From positions 1-64,000 of the forward strand of contig JAKSJD010000001.1 in the NCBI GenBank assembly GCA_024398435.1: a stretch of DNA of 64,000 bases, given 5' to 3'. Within the stretch, counting starts at the first letter, position 1, and every line of letters begins with the position of its first letter. Both the position numbers and the translations under genes were made by a program. This document shows positions 10,871 through 20,330 of this stretch, in pieces. The stretch is from Bacteroidaceae bacterium. Its GTDB lineage: Bacteria > Bacteroidota > Bacteroidia > Bacteroidales > Bacteroidaceae. The notes below the pieces were generated by a model. It searched no databases. It saw only the letters and a list, made by a program, of their open reading frames with translations, and was not told the origin of the DNA.

Positions 10871-10947
10871 GACTAGCAAGAAATGACCCAAAACATTGCT
10901 AAACAAAGCCTCTCGAACAGCTAAACATCAGGTCGCGAACAGCTAAG
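10871..10947. repeat. Short repeat array stepping in 22 bp
   Basis: Units begin at 10871, 10893 and 10915, with a partial one at 10937. Motifs are GCAAGAAATGACCC, ATTGCTAAACAAAGC and GAACAGCTAAACATC. The unit sequences are only loosely alike but keep the 22-base step. It sits directly after the recQ terminator. Confidence 0.7.
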
Positions 10948-10950
10948 AAA

Positions 10951-10978
10951 AAGGAGGGCAATTCAAACTGCCCTCCTT
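10951..10978 (-). terminator. Terminator after recQ
   Basis: Ten-pair stem AAGGAGGGCA / TGCCCTCCTT with an eight-base loop, followed on the minus strand by TTTTTCTTAG. It lies 28 bases after the recQ stop and should end the clpP-clpX-recQ transcript. Confidence 0.88.
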
Positions 10979-11005
10979 AATTCTATAAATCATTGATATA
11001 ACGTT

Positions 11006-13180
11006 CTAATTTCCCAAATCCGACAAGAACTTAATTCTAACCAAGCGAATTTCCTCTTCGGAAATATCATCATCAAGATGACGGAAAGCTTCGTCAAGGC
11101 TATCTGTCTGGCTACTACGGAAATAATCAAATATCTCATCTACCTTGTCTTCATCAATTTCCTCATCAATGAAATAGTCGATATTTATCTTCGTACCACT
11201 GTATACAATGGTTTCGAGAATATCCAAAAGTTCATCGAAGTCTATGCCCTGCATTCTTGCAATATCGTCAAGAGCCACTTCGCGGTCGATGCTCTGAATA
11301 ATACTAATTTTGCGTTGCGATTTGTTGGCCACTACCCTAACACGCATATCCACAGGACGTTCTATTTCATTTTCCTCACAATGGCGACGAATAAGTTCGA
11401 CGAATTCCTTTCCATAGCGGCGTGCCTTTCCAACACCAACACCCGGAATATTCTGGAGTTCATCAATGGTGATTGGATAGAACGTAGTCATCGCATCGAT
11501 GGATGGATCTTGGAAGATAATGTATGGTGGCACATTGAAACGTTTTGCTATGCGACTGCGAAGGTCGAGAAGCATTTTGTGGAGTGCTTCATCGAGAGCA
11601 TTGGATTGCTCACCGCCATCATCAACATATACATCGTCGAATTCCGTATTCTCCACAACATAGAATGGTACTGGTTTCTTAATGTATTTCTTACCTTCTT
11701 TTGTAAGGCTAAGCACTCCATAGTTTTCCACTTCTTTGTTGATGTAACCCGACATCATCGCCTGATTGAGCACTGCACTCCAATATGAAGGCTCCTTATC
11801 TGCACCTTCCCCAAAGAGTTCGAGGTTTTCATGCTTATGAGCAGTAACGAGTTCGGTTTCGTTGCCTCTCAAGAAGTCGATTATATATTCGAGTTTAAAG
11901 TTTTCCTTCGTAATCTGGATAGCACGAAGTGCCAATTGAAGTTGCTGGTCAGCACGAACTCGCTGCTTTGGATGGAGGCAATTATCGCATCGTTCACATG
12001 AATCCTCTCCATATTCCTCGCCGAAATAATGCAACAAGAGTTTACGGCGGCATACTGATGACTCGCAATAGTTAGCTGTCTCCTTGAGGAGTTGACGGCC
12101 AATATCCTGCTCTGCCACTGGTTTGCCTTCCATAAATTTCTCAAGTTTTTGGAGGTCTTTGCGAGTATAGAATGCTATACAACGACCCTCTCCTCCGTCG
12201 CGACCAGCACGACCGGTTTCTTGATAATAACCTTCAAGGCTCTTTGGTATATCGTAATGAATCACGAAACGCACATCAGGTTTGTCAATTCCCATTCCGA
12301 ATGCGATAGTGGCTACGATGACATCAATTCGTTCCATAAGGAAGTCGTCCTGCGTAGCACTTCTTACAGCTGTTTCAAGTCCGGCATGATAGGCAGCAGC
12401 ACGTATATCGTTAACCTTGAGAGTCTCTGCAAGAGTTTCTACTTTCTTACGACTTAAGCAGTAGATAATACCACTTTTGCCAGGATTCGACTTTATATAT
12501 TTAATAATGTCTTTATCTACATCCTTTGTTTTCTGGCGTACTTCGTAGTATAAGTTTGGTCGGTTGAATGAAGATTTAAATTCAGCGGCATCAACGATTC
12601 CGAGATTCTTCTTAATGTCAGTACGCACCTTATCCGTAGCTGTAGCAGTAAGAGCAATAATCGGAGCTTGAGCAATCTCATTGATTATCGGACGAATTCG
12701 ACGATATTCTGGTCGGAAATCATGTCCCCATTCTGAAATGCAATGAGCCTCATCTATAGCATAAAATGAAATTTTTACCGACTTCAGGAAATCGATATAT
12801 TCCTGTTTCGTCAGCGACTCCGGAGCAACATACAAGAGTTTTGTCTTGCCACTTACTATATCATCCTTGACTTGGGAGATGCTTGCCCTATTGAGCGACG
12901 AATTTATGAAGTGAGCAACATTATCGTCCTCGCTTATATGCTTGATGGCATCTACCTGATTTTTCATCAGTGCAATCAAAGGCGAGATAACGATTGCAGT
13001 ACCTTCCATAAGAAGGGCTGGCAACTGATAGCAAAGAGACTTACCTCCACCTGTAGGCATAAGAACAAATGTATCATGCCCTGCCATAAGGTTTTGGATT
13101 ATCGCTTCCTGATCGCCCTTGAATGTATCGAATCCGAAGTAGTACTTCAATGATTCTTGTAATGTCATTTTATGCTTCAT
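11006..13180 (-). CDS. recQ: ATP-dependent DNA helicase RecQ
   Basis: 724 residues, a 3'-5' helicase for recombination and repair. The helicase core shows PTGGGKS (Walker A, about residue 42), DEAHCISEWGHDFRPEYRRI and QETGRAGRDGG. The RQC zinc site has four Cys in CESSVCRRK and CERCDNC (about 370-405). The HRDC domain is at about 535-610 (SIDAMTTFYPITIDELQNIPGVG... region). A further C-terminal part of about 110 residues is longer than in E. coli RecQ (609 residues) and common in Bacteroidota. It starts 11 bases after clpX; a second ATG at codon 5 is possible. Confidence 0.96.
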   Translation of the reverse strand: MKHKMTLQESLKYYFGFDTFKGDQEAIIQNLMAGHDTFVLMPTGGGKSLCYQLPALLMEGTAIVISPLIALMKNQVDAIKHISEDDNVAHFINSSLNRASISQVKDDIVSGKTKLLYVAPESLTKQEYIDFLKSVKISFYAIDEAHCISEWGHDFRPEYRRIRPIINEIAQAPIIALTATATDKVRTDIKKNLGIVDAAEFKSSFNRPNLYYEVRQKTKDVDKDIIKYIKSNPGKSGIIYCLSRKKVETLAETLKVNDIRAAAYHAGLETAVRSATQDDFLMERIDVIVATIAFGMGIDKPDVRFVIHYDIPKSLEGYYQETGRAGRDGGEGRCIAFYTRKDLQKLEKFMEGKPVAEQDIGRQLLKETANYCESSVCRRKLLLHYFGEEYGEDSCERCDNCLHPKQRVRADQQLQLALRAIQITKENFKLEYIIDFLRGNETELVTAHKHENLELFGEGADKEPSYWSAVLNQAMMSGYINKEVENYGVLSLTKEGKKYIKKPVPFYVVENTEFDDVYVDDGGEQSNALDEALHKMLLDLRSRIAKRFNVPPYIIFQDPSIDAMTTFYPITIDELQNIPGVGVGKARRYGKEFVELIRRHCEENEIERPVDMRVRVVANKSQRKISIIQSIDREVALDDIARMQGIDFDELLDILETIVYSGTKINIDYFIDEEIDEDKVDEIFDYFRSSQTDSLDEAFRHLDDDISEEEIRLVRIKFLSDLGN

Positions 13181-13191
13181 AATCCTATGGG

Positions 13192-14421
13192 TTATCTATT
13201 AATTGCTAATCGATTGGCACCTGATTTACCGAGTTGCTCCTTGGCATAATCGAGTGTAATCGTCAGATGCTTGATACGCTTCGATGGCGACTCAAACATC
13301 TTGTCCATCATAATAGTTTCAACAATTGAACGGAGGCCACGTGCTCCAAGATTAAATTCAACTGCTTTATCTACTATAAAATCGAGTACCTCTGGTTCGA
13401 ACTCAAGACGAATGCCATCAAGTTCGAAAAGACGTATGTATTGTTTTACTATCGAATTCTTTGGTTCTGTGAGTATATTGCGCAATGCCGACTTGTCAAG
13501 CGGTTCAAGGTGTGTGAGAATAGGCATTCGGCCGATAATCTCAGGAATGAGTCCAAATGATTTGAGATCCATTGGTGCAATATATTGCATAAGATTCTTT
13601 TTGTCAACCTGAGCTGCATTTTCCACTGCTCCATATCCCACAACATGAGTGTTGAGTCGTTGTGCAATACGCTTTTCAATACCATCAAACGCTCCTCCGC
13701 AAATAAACAGAATGTTACGAGTATCTACCTCAATAAATTTCTGTTCAGGATGCTTTCGGCCACCATATGGAGGTACGTTGATTTTTGAGCCTTCAAGCAA
13801 TTTGAGGAGGCCTTGCTGAACACCTTCGCCACTGACATCACGAGTGATTGAAGGATTATCGCTCTTTCGAGCTATCTTGTCAATTTCATCAATAAATACA
13901 ATTCCGCGCTCAGCAGCTTTTACATCATAATTAGCAACCTGGAGCAATCTTGACAGGATGCTTTCTACATCCTCACCAACATAACCAGCCTCTGTCAGTA
14001 CGGTGGCATCTACTATTGTGAAAGGAACAACAAGCATTTTGGCAATGGTGCGCGCAAGAAGAGTCTTGCCTGTACCAGTGCTACCAACCATTATGATATT
14101 TGATTTCTCTATCTCCACATCATTGGCATCGGATTTTGACGACTCATATTCAAGACGTTTATAGTGGTTATAAACAGCCACAGACATGGCTATCTTGGCA
14201 TCGTCCTGTCCAATGACATATTGGTCGAGATATTCTTTTATTTCTTTAGGTTTCGGAAGTTTGTTCATCTTGAAAGAATCCTGCGACTTGCTGTTTTCCA
14301 AAACCACTCGATTGGCTTCGCGGGCACAGTCGTCACAAATACAAGCATTGAGGCCAGTAATCATAAGATTGACCTCACTGCCGCTTCTTCCGCAGAACGA
14401 ACATCTTTTTTGCTTGTCCAT
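13192..14421 (-). CDS. clpX: ClpX, ATPase subunit of the ClpXP protease
   Basis: 409 residues. Unfolds tagged substrates and feeds them to ClpP. The N-terminal zinc-binding domain has [12 protein letters not shown] and CICDDC (four Cys). The AAA+ core has [12 protein letters not shown] (Walker A), [12 protein letters not shown] (Walker B), the pore loop [11 protein letters not shown] and the sensor-2 ARGLRSIVE. The length is normal. It lies nine bases after clpP and 11 before recQ, one operon read from the promoter at 15154. Confidence 0.97.
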   Translation of the reverse strand: MDKQKRCSFCGRSGSEVNLMITGLNACICDDCAREANRVVLENSKSQDSFKMNKLPKPKEIKEYLDQYVIGQDDAKIAMSVAVYNHYKRLEYESSKSDANDVEIEKSNIIMVGSTGTGKTLLARTIAKMLVVPFTIVDATVLTEAGYVGEDVESILSRLLQVANYDVKAAERGIVFIDEIDKIARKSDNPSITRDVSGEGVQQGLLKLLEGSKINVPPYGGRKHPEQKFIEVDTRNILFICGGAFDGIEKRIAQRLNTHVVGYGAVENAAQVDKKNLMQYIAPMDLKSFGLIPEIIGRMPILTHLEPLDKSALRNILTEPKNSIVKQYIRLFELDGIRLEFEPEVLDFIVDKAVEFNLGARGLRSIVETIMMDKMFESPSKRIKHLTITLDYAKEQLGKSGANRLAINR

Positions 14422-14430
14422 ACTTTCGGT

Positions 14431-15108
14431 TTATTTCTTTCTCATCAAAACATCATCAATCATTCCATACTCTTTTGCCTCTAGAGCTGTCATCCAATAG
14501 TCGCGGTCGGAATCGTTCCAAACCTTGTCAAATGGCTGATGAGAATGGTCTGCGATGATTGTGTAAAGTTCCTTTTTGAGTTTTTGAATCTCGCGAGCTG
14601 TGATTTCGATATCACTTGCCTGTCCCTGAGCTCCGCCCATTGGCTGATGAATCATAATGCGGCTATGTGGCAATGCACTACGCTTACCTTCCTTTCCGGC
14701 AACGAGCAGAACTGCAGCCATAGATGCTGCCATACCCGTACAAATAGTCTGCACATCACTATTCACAAACTGCATTGTGTCATAGATGCCAAGGCCTGCA
14801 TATACACTTCCACCTGGAGAATTGATGTACACACTGATATCTTTACCAGAATCTACTGAATCCAGATATAGCATCTGTGCCTGAAGCACATTTGCTGTAT
14901 AGTCATTTATTTCTGTTCCAAGGAAAATGATGCGGTCCATCATGAGACGTGAGAACACGTCCAACTGAGTCACGTTAAGTTGACGTTCCTCAAGAATGTA
15001 AGGATTCAAATATCCAGCCTGAGCCTTTACGACATCGTCGAGCACTAGGCTATTGATTCCGCAATGTTTTGTAGCATACTTTTTAAAATCTTCTACCATC
15101 ATAATCAT
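14431..15108 (-). CDS. clpP: ClpP, serine peptidase subunit of the Clp protease
   Basis: 225 residues. Forms the peptidase chamber used by ClpX. The catalytic Ser lies in [12 protein letters not shown], the His in [14 protein letters not shown], and the Asp in the following helix region ([19 protein letters not shown]). The start could be 15108 or the ATG three codons later (MVEDFKKY). The N-terminus is about 30 residues longer than E. coli mature ClpP, as usual in this phylum. First gene of clpP-clpX-recQ; trigger factor, the usual neighbour, is separated by two extra genes. Confidence 0.96.
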   Translation of the reverse strand: MIMMVEDFKKYATKHCGINSLVLDDVVKAQAGYLNPYILEERQLNVTQLDVFSRLMMDRIIFLGTEINDYTANVLQAQMLYLDSVDSGKDISVYINSPGGSVYAGLGIYDTMQFVNSDVQTICTGMAASMAAVLLVAGKEGKRSALPHSRIMIHQPMGGAQGQASDIEITAREIQKLKKELYTIIADHSHQPFDKVWNDSDRDYWMTALEAKEYGMIDDVLMRKK

Positions 15109-15153
15109 TAAATTTTATATAGGTTAAACAGTTTTCAGTTCCTATTCGTAAAG

Positions 15154-15183
15154 CAAAGGTATAATTTTTTTTCTTATTTCCAA
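15154..15183 (-). promoter_or_regulatory. Promoter of clpP-clpX-recQ
   Basis: -7 box TACCTTTG (15154-15161) and -33 TTG (15181-15183), spacer 19. The start should fall near 15147, giving a 40-nt leader. Confidence 0.65.
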
Positions 15184-15194
15184 AGAGTTTTTAG

Positions 15195-16703
15195 TTATTT
15201 TTTATATATATCTGCCATTTTTGCATCTTTTTCGATGACATCAGCTATCTCACGAGGGGAAATTTTCACTGGTTCGACTGTCAACTCAGGTAAATTAAAC
15301 GACTTCATCAGCTTTTTGTTATAAAGCGGATCGCGTTGTGGAAGAGGGAACGCTTTGAAATCGCGACCTTGACGGTCGAAGTAACCTATATATAGACGTG
15401 TATAAGTTGCATCTTCCTTTCGTGTACTGAACACAATCCAACGTCCATTACTGCTCCAAACGTGATAGCTCTCTGCCTGTTCCGTACTCATATTGCTGAG
15501 TTTTTGAAGCGAATCGGTGCGAAGGTCTTTCATCCATAGGTCGCTATTTGTATGGTGGAGTTGGAAATTGCCATAATCTCCAAGAGAGAACAAGAGATAT
15601 CGGCCATCAGGACTTACACGAGGATGGGTGGCACTCTTATGGATGGCACTGGCACGGAACACTGTATCAGGATCGCCAAACTGACTTGTAGCCACATCAT
15701 AGCTCTGACGAATTATGTCGTAATATATGCTATCGTAGTGGTTGCCCAAAGCGAAATGGTGGGCAGTTCCCTCTATTGGATAATATGCCGAACAATAATA
15801 TAATGTATCCCCTGTAGGATCCCAAGATGGATAAGTCTCATAACTATCAATTGAGTTTTGAACTATCTGAACCTCATTCGTATCAACATGATAAAGAACA
15901 AGGTCGCTCAATGTATCGAGCACTTCTATCTTATGATCTGCATCGCCTATGAGGAAGCATTGAACAGTATGATTGAGGGAGTATGCAATTAGCGGTTCGG
16001 TAGGATGCCAAGATGTGTATACTCCATTACCGATAGTTTCGTCTGTCTTTATATTGATTTTAGACAGTTTGCCATCATGATACAGCACTGTTCCTCCTTT
16101 ATATTGACGCACATGCAATTGGAAATTGTCAGTATGATAGTTCTGATAGCTGTGGCAATTCACGCATTGGTATGTATTGGCAATATCCACCTCATTTTTC
16201 TGCAGATTGCTGTATATGAGTTCCTCATCAAAATTCGTGAGGTTGCGCTGACAGATAGAGAGTTCGCGATAGTTAACATATCCTGGTTCAATATATCTAT
16301 ATGAGAGATATTCATCAATTGGTTCCTCTGCAACAGTGCAGCATATTGGTTTATATTGAGTCCATTTGCCATCCTGACACACATATATAGTAAACGAAAG
16401 TTGCTTGCCTTTGTTTGCATCGAGCAGGTTATGCCATTCATCTACATCAAACATTGCATCCTGACCTCCCACAATAATTTCGGTACCATCGGTGCCCTCC
16501 ACTTTGGTAACATAATCATCTGCATTGTCAATGTCGATATGGAAGTTGAGTGGAGCTATGTTGCAAGGCACAACAACATCGGAATAGTCGGGATAAGTCG
16601 GCACTACTTCATCCACAATCTTCGCATCTTTTGGAATCGATGCAGTGCATGCTGCCATGAGGAATGGCAAACACATTATTATATATTTATAGAAATGCTT
16701 CAT
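15195..16703 (-). CDS. Beta-propeller (PD40/TolB-like) lipoprotein with a CXXCH heme-c motif
   Basis: 502 residues. The signal sequence ends in the lipobox LMAAC (Cys19), so it should be an envelope lipoprotein. CVNCH at 180-184 is a c-type heme attachment motif. Downstream, repeated strands of TolB-like propeller type are visible: SWHPTEPLIAYSLN, YPSWDPTGDTLYYCS, THPRVSPDGRYLLFSLG, HVWSSNGRWIVFSTRK. Similar Bacteroidota proteins are loosely labelled cytochrome c biosynthesis or TolB proteins, without proven function. It follows the DUF6057-like membrane protein gene by 21 bases, so the two probably act together at the membrane. A redox or sensing role is inference. Confidence 0.75.
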   Translation of the reverse strand: MKHFYKYIIMCLPFLMAACTASIPKDAKIVDEVVPTYPDYSDVVVPCNIAPLNFHIDIDNADDYVTKVEGTDGTEIIVGGQDAMFDVDEWHNLLDANKGKQLSFTIYVCQDGKWTQYKPICCTVAEEPIDEYLSYRYIEPGYVNYRELSICQRNLTNFDEELIYSNLQKNEVDIANTYQCVNCHSYQNYHTDNFQLHVRQYKGGTVLYHDGKLSKINIKTDETIGNGVYTSWHPTEPLIAYSLNHTVQCFLIGDADHKIEVLDTLSDLVLYHVDTNEVQIVQNSIDSYETYPSWDPTGDTLYYCSAYYPIEGTAHHFALGNHYDSIYYDIIRQSYDVATSQFGDPDTVFRASAIHKSATHPRVSPDGRYLLFSLGDYGNFQLHHTNSDLWMKDLRTDSLQKLSNMSTEQAESYHVWSSNGRWIVFSTRKEDATYTRLYIGYFDRQGRDFKAFPLPQRDPLYNKKLMKSFNLPELTVEPVKISPREIADVIEKDAKMADIYKK

Positions 16704-16724
16704 TGGCTTCGGAATTTCCTTGAA

Positions 16725-18548
16725 TTAATCAAATACCATTGGTTGGCGGGCATCATAGAAGAAATAGCTCCAATATGTACCCGGGCAGATAGAGAGCAAT
16801 GTATTTACATCACTGTCCATTGGTTGGGTCAGCAAACGAACGATAATATCTTGAATGCGTTCAAATTGCTGGCAAACTTCTCCTTCAGGACCTACCATCA
16901 ACTTGATTTGGTTGTACAGCTGAGGATTCTGCTTGAGAAAGGCAAACAGCAGAGCGGCTTCTTGAACATGCTTTGGCAAAGGTTGGTTCGGATTCTGCTG
17001 ATATCGGGCAAGACACAGTTTCCAAAACACATCTTGATTGGCTGCCACCATTGCATTGGCTATCGAAAGGTCGTTGCGTTGCACCGATGTCACCTGAAGG
17101 TTCATGAAATGCTTCATCAGCATGTATTCACACATTTCCGTATTGTCAATTGCTCCTTTCGGAACAAACGCAATTTGGCGATGACGCTGATAAAGATTGT
17201 CGTTATGCATCAACTCCTTATCATAAAGTTTACGAATGTCCTTCGCGCAATCCTTGTAATAGAGAGTATTGTCGAGCAAACTAAGATATCGTTCGGCAAG
17301 CACCTTTTCTTGATTGTAAACGGAAGCTGCCGCCATCATTTTCGTATCGATATTTGAATACTTGTATCTTACCGATCTCTCCATTGCCCATCTATATGCA
17401 AAGTTAAAGAAACCATGTTTGAAGTACACGCGTGATGCGGTTATCCATGTATTGCTGCAGAAACCGTTACACTTGATGTCACTCGAAACCCATGAATAGT
17501 TGAACATATGGTCGAGCAGTTGATTCCTGCGGAATAGTTCTATATTTCGATACTGAATGATTGAACGGATTGGATTCTTTTCTTGAAGGCAGAGGTCGAA
17601 TACTCGATCGTCTTCACCATCTTCGTAAGCATGTTCAATTGCAAGAAGTGTGCGGAAATTGGAATCGGAATTTGCCTTGATTGGTACAAGAATCATGACT
17701 ATCAAAGTCAATGCTGCCGATACAATCAATCTCATCCTGTCATATTTCAACATATTTAGGAGTTTTCCTGCTACAGGAATCAAAACGGTAGCAACGATTG
17801 CAATATAGAGAGGGGTCTTTATGTTGGCATCTTCTCCAAAATCCAAATATGGAAGTCCAGCACTTGCAAGGAACATTGTATTGAATTTGACGAAGAAATA
17901 TCTCGATGCGATGAATGGCACTGCCACTGCAAGGACAACTGCCATGACAGCCATAATCCAATCGAATCGCTTACTTTCAAAAATATCATGGAGCAATGCC
18001 ATAACAACAGTACCAAATGCATAGATTCCTACGAGTGGATATCCAATGGCAATCACAAGAATTGTCCACACATAACGCATCCATCTGCACCCTATCCTAA
18101 CATACCAAGCGGCAAGAGACGCCATCGTGAGGCATCCAACTATCGGCGAGAAAAGATTGCCATAATGACGCATGGCAAACACATTGTAATCCCACCCCGA
18201 CACGTACATCATAATAAGCAAGGAAGGAATCAAGGCAATGGATGTAGCTTCTGCCGAAATCTTGAATCCCCATTTCAACAACCATGCCAACAATATCAGA
18301 AGAGCAACAAACAGCAAAATGCCAAGCATTGGATGGAAGGCAAACTGGCCGAGAAAACTACCGACATAACGAAGCATGAACCCTGGCTCGATAATCATTT
18401 GGAGGAAGTAGGAAACATCGTATCTGAACATGTCCTGCATCTGCACCACATACATCAAGTCCTGATATCTTATAGCCATATATACGAATGCCGCGATGGC
18501 AAACACAATAAATGGCAGTATGTTGAAAAGTAATCGCTTCATGTGCAT
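16725..18548 (-). CDS. Multi-pass membrane protein, DUF6057-like, unknown function
   Basis: 607 residues. The first 320 or so hold about ten hydrophobic helices (LLFNILPFIVFAIAAFVYMA, MLGILLFVALLILLAWLL, IMAVMAVVLAVAVPFIA and others). The C-terminal 280 residues are soluble and helical with repeat-like segments (FNYSWVSSDIKCNGFCSN, YNQEKVLAERYLSLLDN) reminiscent of tetratricopeptide arrays. I assign it to the DUF6057 type from memory of the pattern, not by search. A second ATG at codon 3 is possible. A promoter lies just upstream and the heme-motif lipoprotein gene follows, so this is a two-gene unit set between tig and clpP. Confidence 0.7.
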   Translation of the reverse strand: MHMKRLLFNILPFIVFAIAAFVYMAIRYQDLMYVVQMQDMFRYDVSYFLQMIIEPGFMLRYVGSFLGQFAFHPMLGILLFVALLILLAWLLKWGFKISAEATSIALIPSLLIMMYVSGWDYNVFAMRHYGNLFSPIVGCLTMASLAAWYVRIGCRWMRYVWTILVIAIGYPLVGIYAFGTVVMALLHDIFESKRFDWIMAVMAVVLAVAVPFIASRYFFVKFNTMFLASAGLPYLDFGEDANIKTPLYIAIVATVLIPVAGKLLNMLKYDRMRLIVSAALTLIVMILVPIKANSDSNFRTLLAIEHAYEDGEDDRVFDLCLQEKNPIRSIIQYRNIELFRRNQLLDHMFNYSWVSSDIKCNGFCSNTWITASRVYFKHGFFNFAYRWAMERSVRYKYSNIDTKMMAAASVYNQEKVLAERYLSLLDNTLYYKDCAKDIRKLYDKELMHNDNLYQRHRQIAFVPKGAIDNTEMCEYMLMKHFMNLQVTSVQRNDLSIANAMVAANQDVFWKLCLARYQQNPNQPLPKHVQEAALLFAFLKQNPQLYNQIKLMVGPEGEVCQQFERIQDIIVRLLTQPMDSDVNTLLSICPGTYWSYFFYDARQPMVFD

Positions 18549-18564
18549 TTTTTAAATATCCGGT

Positions 18565-18592
18565 CAAAGATACAAAAAATAACGAAACCCAA
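18565..18592 (-). promoter_or_regulatory. Promoter of the membrane protein/heme-lipoprotein pair
   Basis: -7 box TATCTTTG (18565-18572) with a possible -33 TTG at 18590-18592; the spacer of 17 is short. Confidence 0.45.
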
Positions 18593-18650
18593 TACTAAAA
18601 CACCGACTTTTTTTTAATATTTACATCATAAACACAACAAACTCATAAAA

Positions 18651-18716
18651 ACATTATAAGAAACGACCCAAAACATTATAAGAAATTGGGGCAAACATTA
18701 TAATACTTTTTTCGCA
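18651..18716. repeat. Repeat array, three units of 22 bp
   Basis: Units at 18651, 18673 and 18695, each beginning ACATTATA. The first two read ACATTATAAGAAA followed by CGACCC or TTGGGG. The reverse complement of this motif (CTTATAATGTTT) is the core of the array at 23070-23179. It lies between the tig terminator and the promoter of the next gene. Confidence 0.85.
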
Positions 18717-18733
18717 TGCAAAATAAAGCAAAA

Positions 18734-18763
18734 AAGGTAACCTCAACGATTTGAGATTACCTT
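18734..18763 (-). terminator. Terminator of tig
   Basis: Stem AAGGTAA-x-CTCAA / TTGAG-x-TTACCTT with one mismatch and a four-base loop. On the minus strand it is followed by TTTTTTGC. It lies 26 bases after the tig stop. Confidence 0.85.
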
Positions 18764-18788
18764 CATATTTCAATTGTTCCTAAAGGAA

Positions 18789-20126
18789 TTATTCTTCGAA
18801 AAGTTTGTTGAATTCCTCTGGAGTTACTGCCTTGTTCTTGAGTGTAACGATTTCCTTGATAGCATTGCCGAGCTTAACCTCGATGCAGCGGTCGATGAGG
18901 TTGTCGACTGTTTCACGCTTCTTCATCATTTCCTTTACACTGCCCTCGAGATACTCGTCAGGAATGTTGAGCATTCCGTATTGAGCAAACTGCATGCGAG
19001 TGACTTCCTTTGCCATTTCGACAACATCCTTATCATCAACCTTCACGCCTGTCTGTTCAACGAGTTTTTCCTTGATGAGGTGCCATGTAAGTTCTTCGAT
19101 ACTCTTTTCATAGTTGGCATCAACCTTCTCTGTATCGCCCTTTGCATTGGCAGTCATAATCTTCTTAAGCTTCTCGTCTGGGAATTCGAGTTTGCCAATC
19201 TTCTTTGTAAGATGGTTGCGAACATCGATGAGGAAACGGTAGTCGGAATCCTTCTTGAACTGTGCTTCAATTGCTTCGCGAATCTTTGCAGAGAATTCTT
19301 CAGCTGTCTTGATGCCTGCTCCTGGATAAACCTGCTCAAAGAGTGCTTCATCGAGAGGACCTGCTACATAGCGAGTGATTTCTGTAATCTGGAAGTTGAA
19401 GTCGCCCTTGTGTTCAGCAACCTTTTCCTTGTCGACCTTGAGGAGAGAAGAGAGTTCTGACTCGCTTCCATCATATGCAACTGAAGGGTTGAACTTGATG
19501 ATATCGTTAACCTTAGCATCTGCGAAGAGAGCTTTCTGGTCGTCGTTCTTGAAATACTTTGGCAACATTACAACGTCTTCTGCTGTAAGAGCATCTTCCT
19601 TATCAAGTTCGGTGATGATACCCTTTACCATATCGTTGTCCTGATAAGAATCTACCTTATCATACTTGCCACCACGCTGACGGTACATTTCAATCTGATT
19701 GTTTACCATTTCGTCGCTTACTGTAACGTCATAGTATTCAACCTTATCTTTCTTTGTAAGTTCCGCCTTGAATTCAGGAGCAAGTGCAAGTTCGAACTTG
19801 AAAGTGAAAGTATTACCCATCTGAAGGTCGATTTCATTGTTGTCCTCTGTTGGGAGAGGTTCGCCAAGCATATTGACCTTATTATCGTTGATATATTTGT
19901 AGAGGCTTTCCTGAAGCAACTTGTTCACTTCTTCTGCAAGGATAGAAGTTCCGTACTGCTTGCGGATAAGTCCTTCTGGTACCATTCCTGGACGGAAACC
20001 TGGCATCTTAGCCTTTTTACGAAAATCCTTGACTGCTTTATTTACGTTCTCTTCATAGTCAGCAGGAATGATTTCTGCTGTAATTGTTGCATTGATTGCG
20101 TCAATGTTCTGTAATGTGATATTCAT
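18789..20126 (-). CDS. tig: Trigger factor, ribosome-associated chaperone
   Basis: 445 residues. Binds the ribosomal exit tunnel and shields nascent chains. The ribosome-binding domain (about 1-145) includes the signature loop in MPGFRPGMVPEGLIRKQYG. The middle, where other bacteria have an FKBP-type isomerase domain (about 150-245), has no FKBP consensus here (KGIITELDKEDALTAEDVV region), so isomerase activity is doubtful. The long helical C-terminal chaperone domain follows (about 250-445). Own promoter and terminator. The usual tig-clpP-clpX order is interrupted by two genes. Confidence 0.93.
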   Translation of the reverse strand: MNITLQNIDAINATITAEIIPADYEENVNKAVKDFRKKAKMPGFRPGMVPEGLIRKQYGTSILAEEVNKLLQESLYKYINDNKVNMLGEPLPTEDNNEIDLQMGNTFTFKFELALAPEFKAELTKKDKVEYYDVTVSDEMVNNQIEMYRQRGGKYDKVDSYQDNDMVKGIITELDKEDALTAEDVVMLPKYFKNDDQKALFADAKVNDIIKFNPSVAYDGSESELSSLLKVDKEKVAEHKGDFNFQITEITRYVAGPLDEALFEQVYPGAGIKTAEEFSAKIREAIEAQFKKDSDYRFLIDVRNHLTKKIGKLEFPDEKLKKIMTANAKGDTEKVDANYEKSIEELTWHLIKEKLVEQTGVKVDDKDVVEMAKEVTRMQFAQYGMLNIPDEYLEGSVKEMMKKRETVDNLIDRCIEVKLGNAIKEIVTLKNKAVTPEEFNKLFEE

Positions 20127-20190
20127 CGCGTTAATATGTTATTTATTATTTTTTACCTTAAATAATCTCGGCATAAATGCTTTGAGCGTG

Positions 20191-20220
20191 CAAAGGTACA
20201 AAAAATTGCTCATTGAACAA
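20191..20220 (-). promoter_or_regulatory. Promoter of tig
   Basis: -7 box TACCTTTG (20191-20198), -33 TTG (20218-20220), spacer 19; a leader of about 58 nt. Confidence 0.65.
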
Positions 20221-20291
20221 TGTAGAAAGTTGAAATATTTGATTATTTCGGCAAAAATAGACTTTGCTCATGGTTATTTGCAACGCTAACA

Positions 20292-20326
20292 GTGAACCGT
20301 GAACCGATAACCATGAACCGTGAACC
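20292..20326. repeat. Heptanucleotide repeat, five units
   Basis: Five 7-bp units at 20292-20326: GTGAACC twice, GATAACC, ATGAACC, GTGAACC. It ends four bases from the mlaF stop codon, in the gap between mlaF and the tig promoter. Confidence 0.8.
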
Positions 20327-20330
20327 GCTA

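Noticed and set aside
16356-17357. Open frame of 333 codons on the plus strand
   Set aside because: It lies antisense to the heme-motif lipoprotein and the membrane protein, both of which show clear domain or membrane patterns. Its translation is rich in His, Ile and Cys and has no recognisable family.
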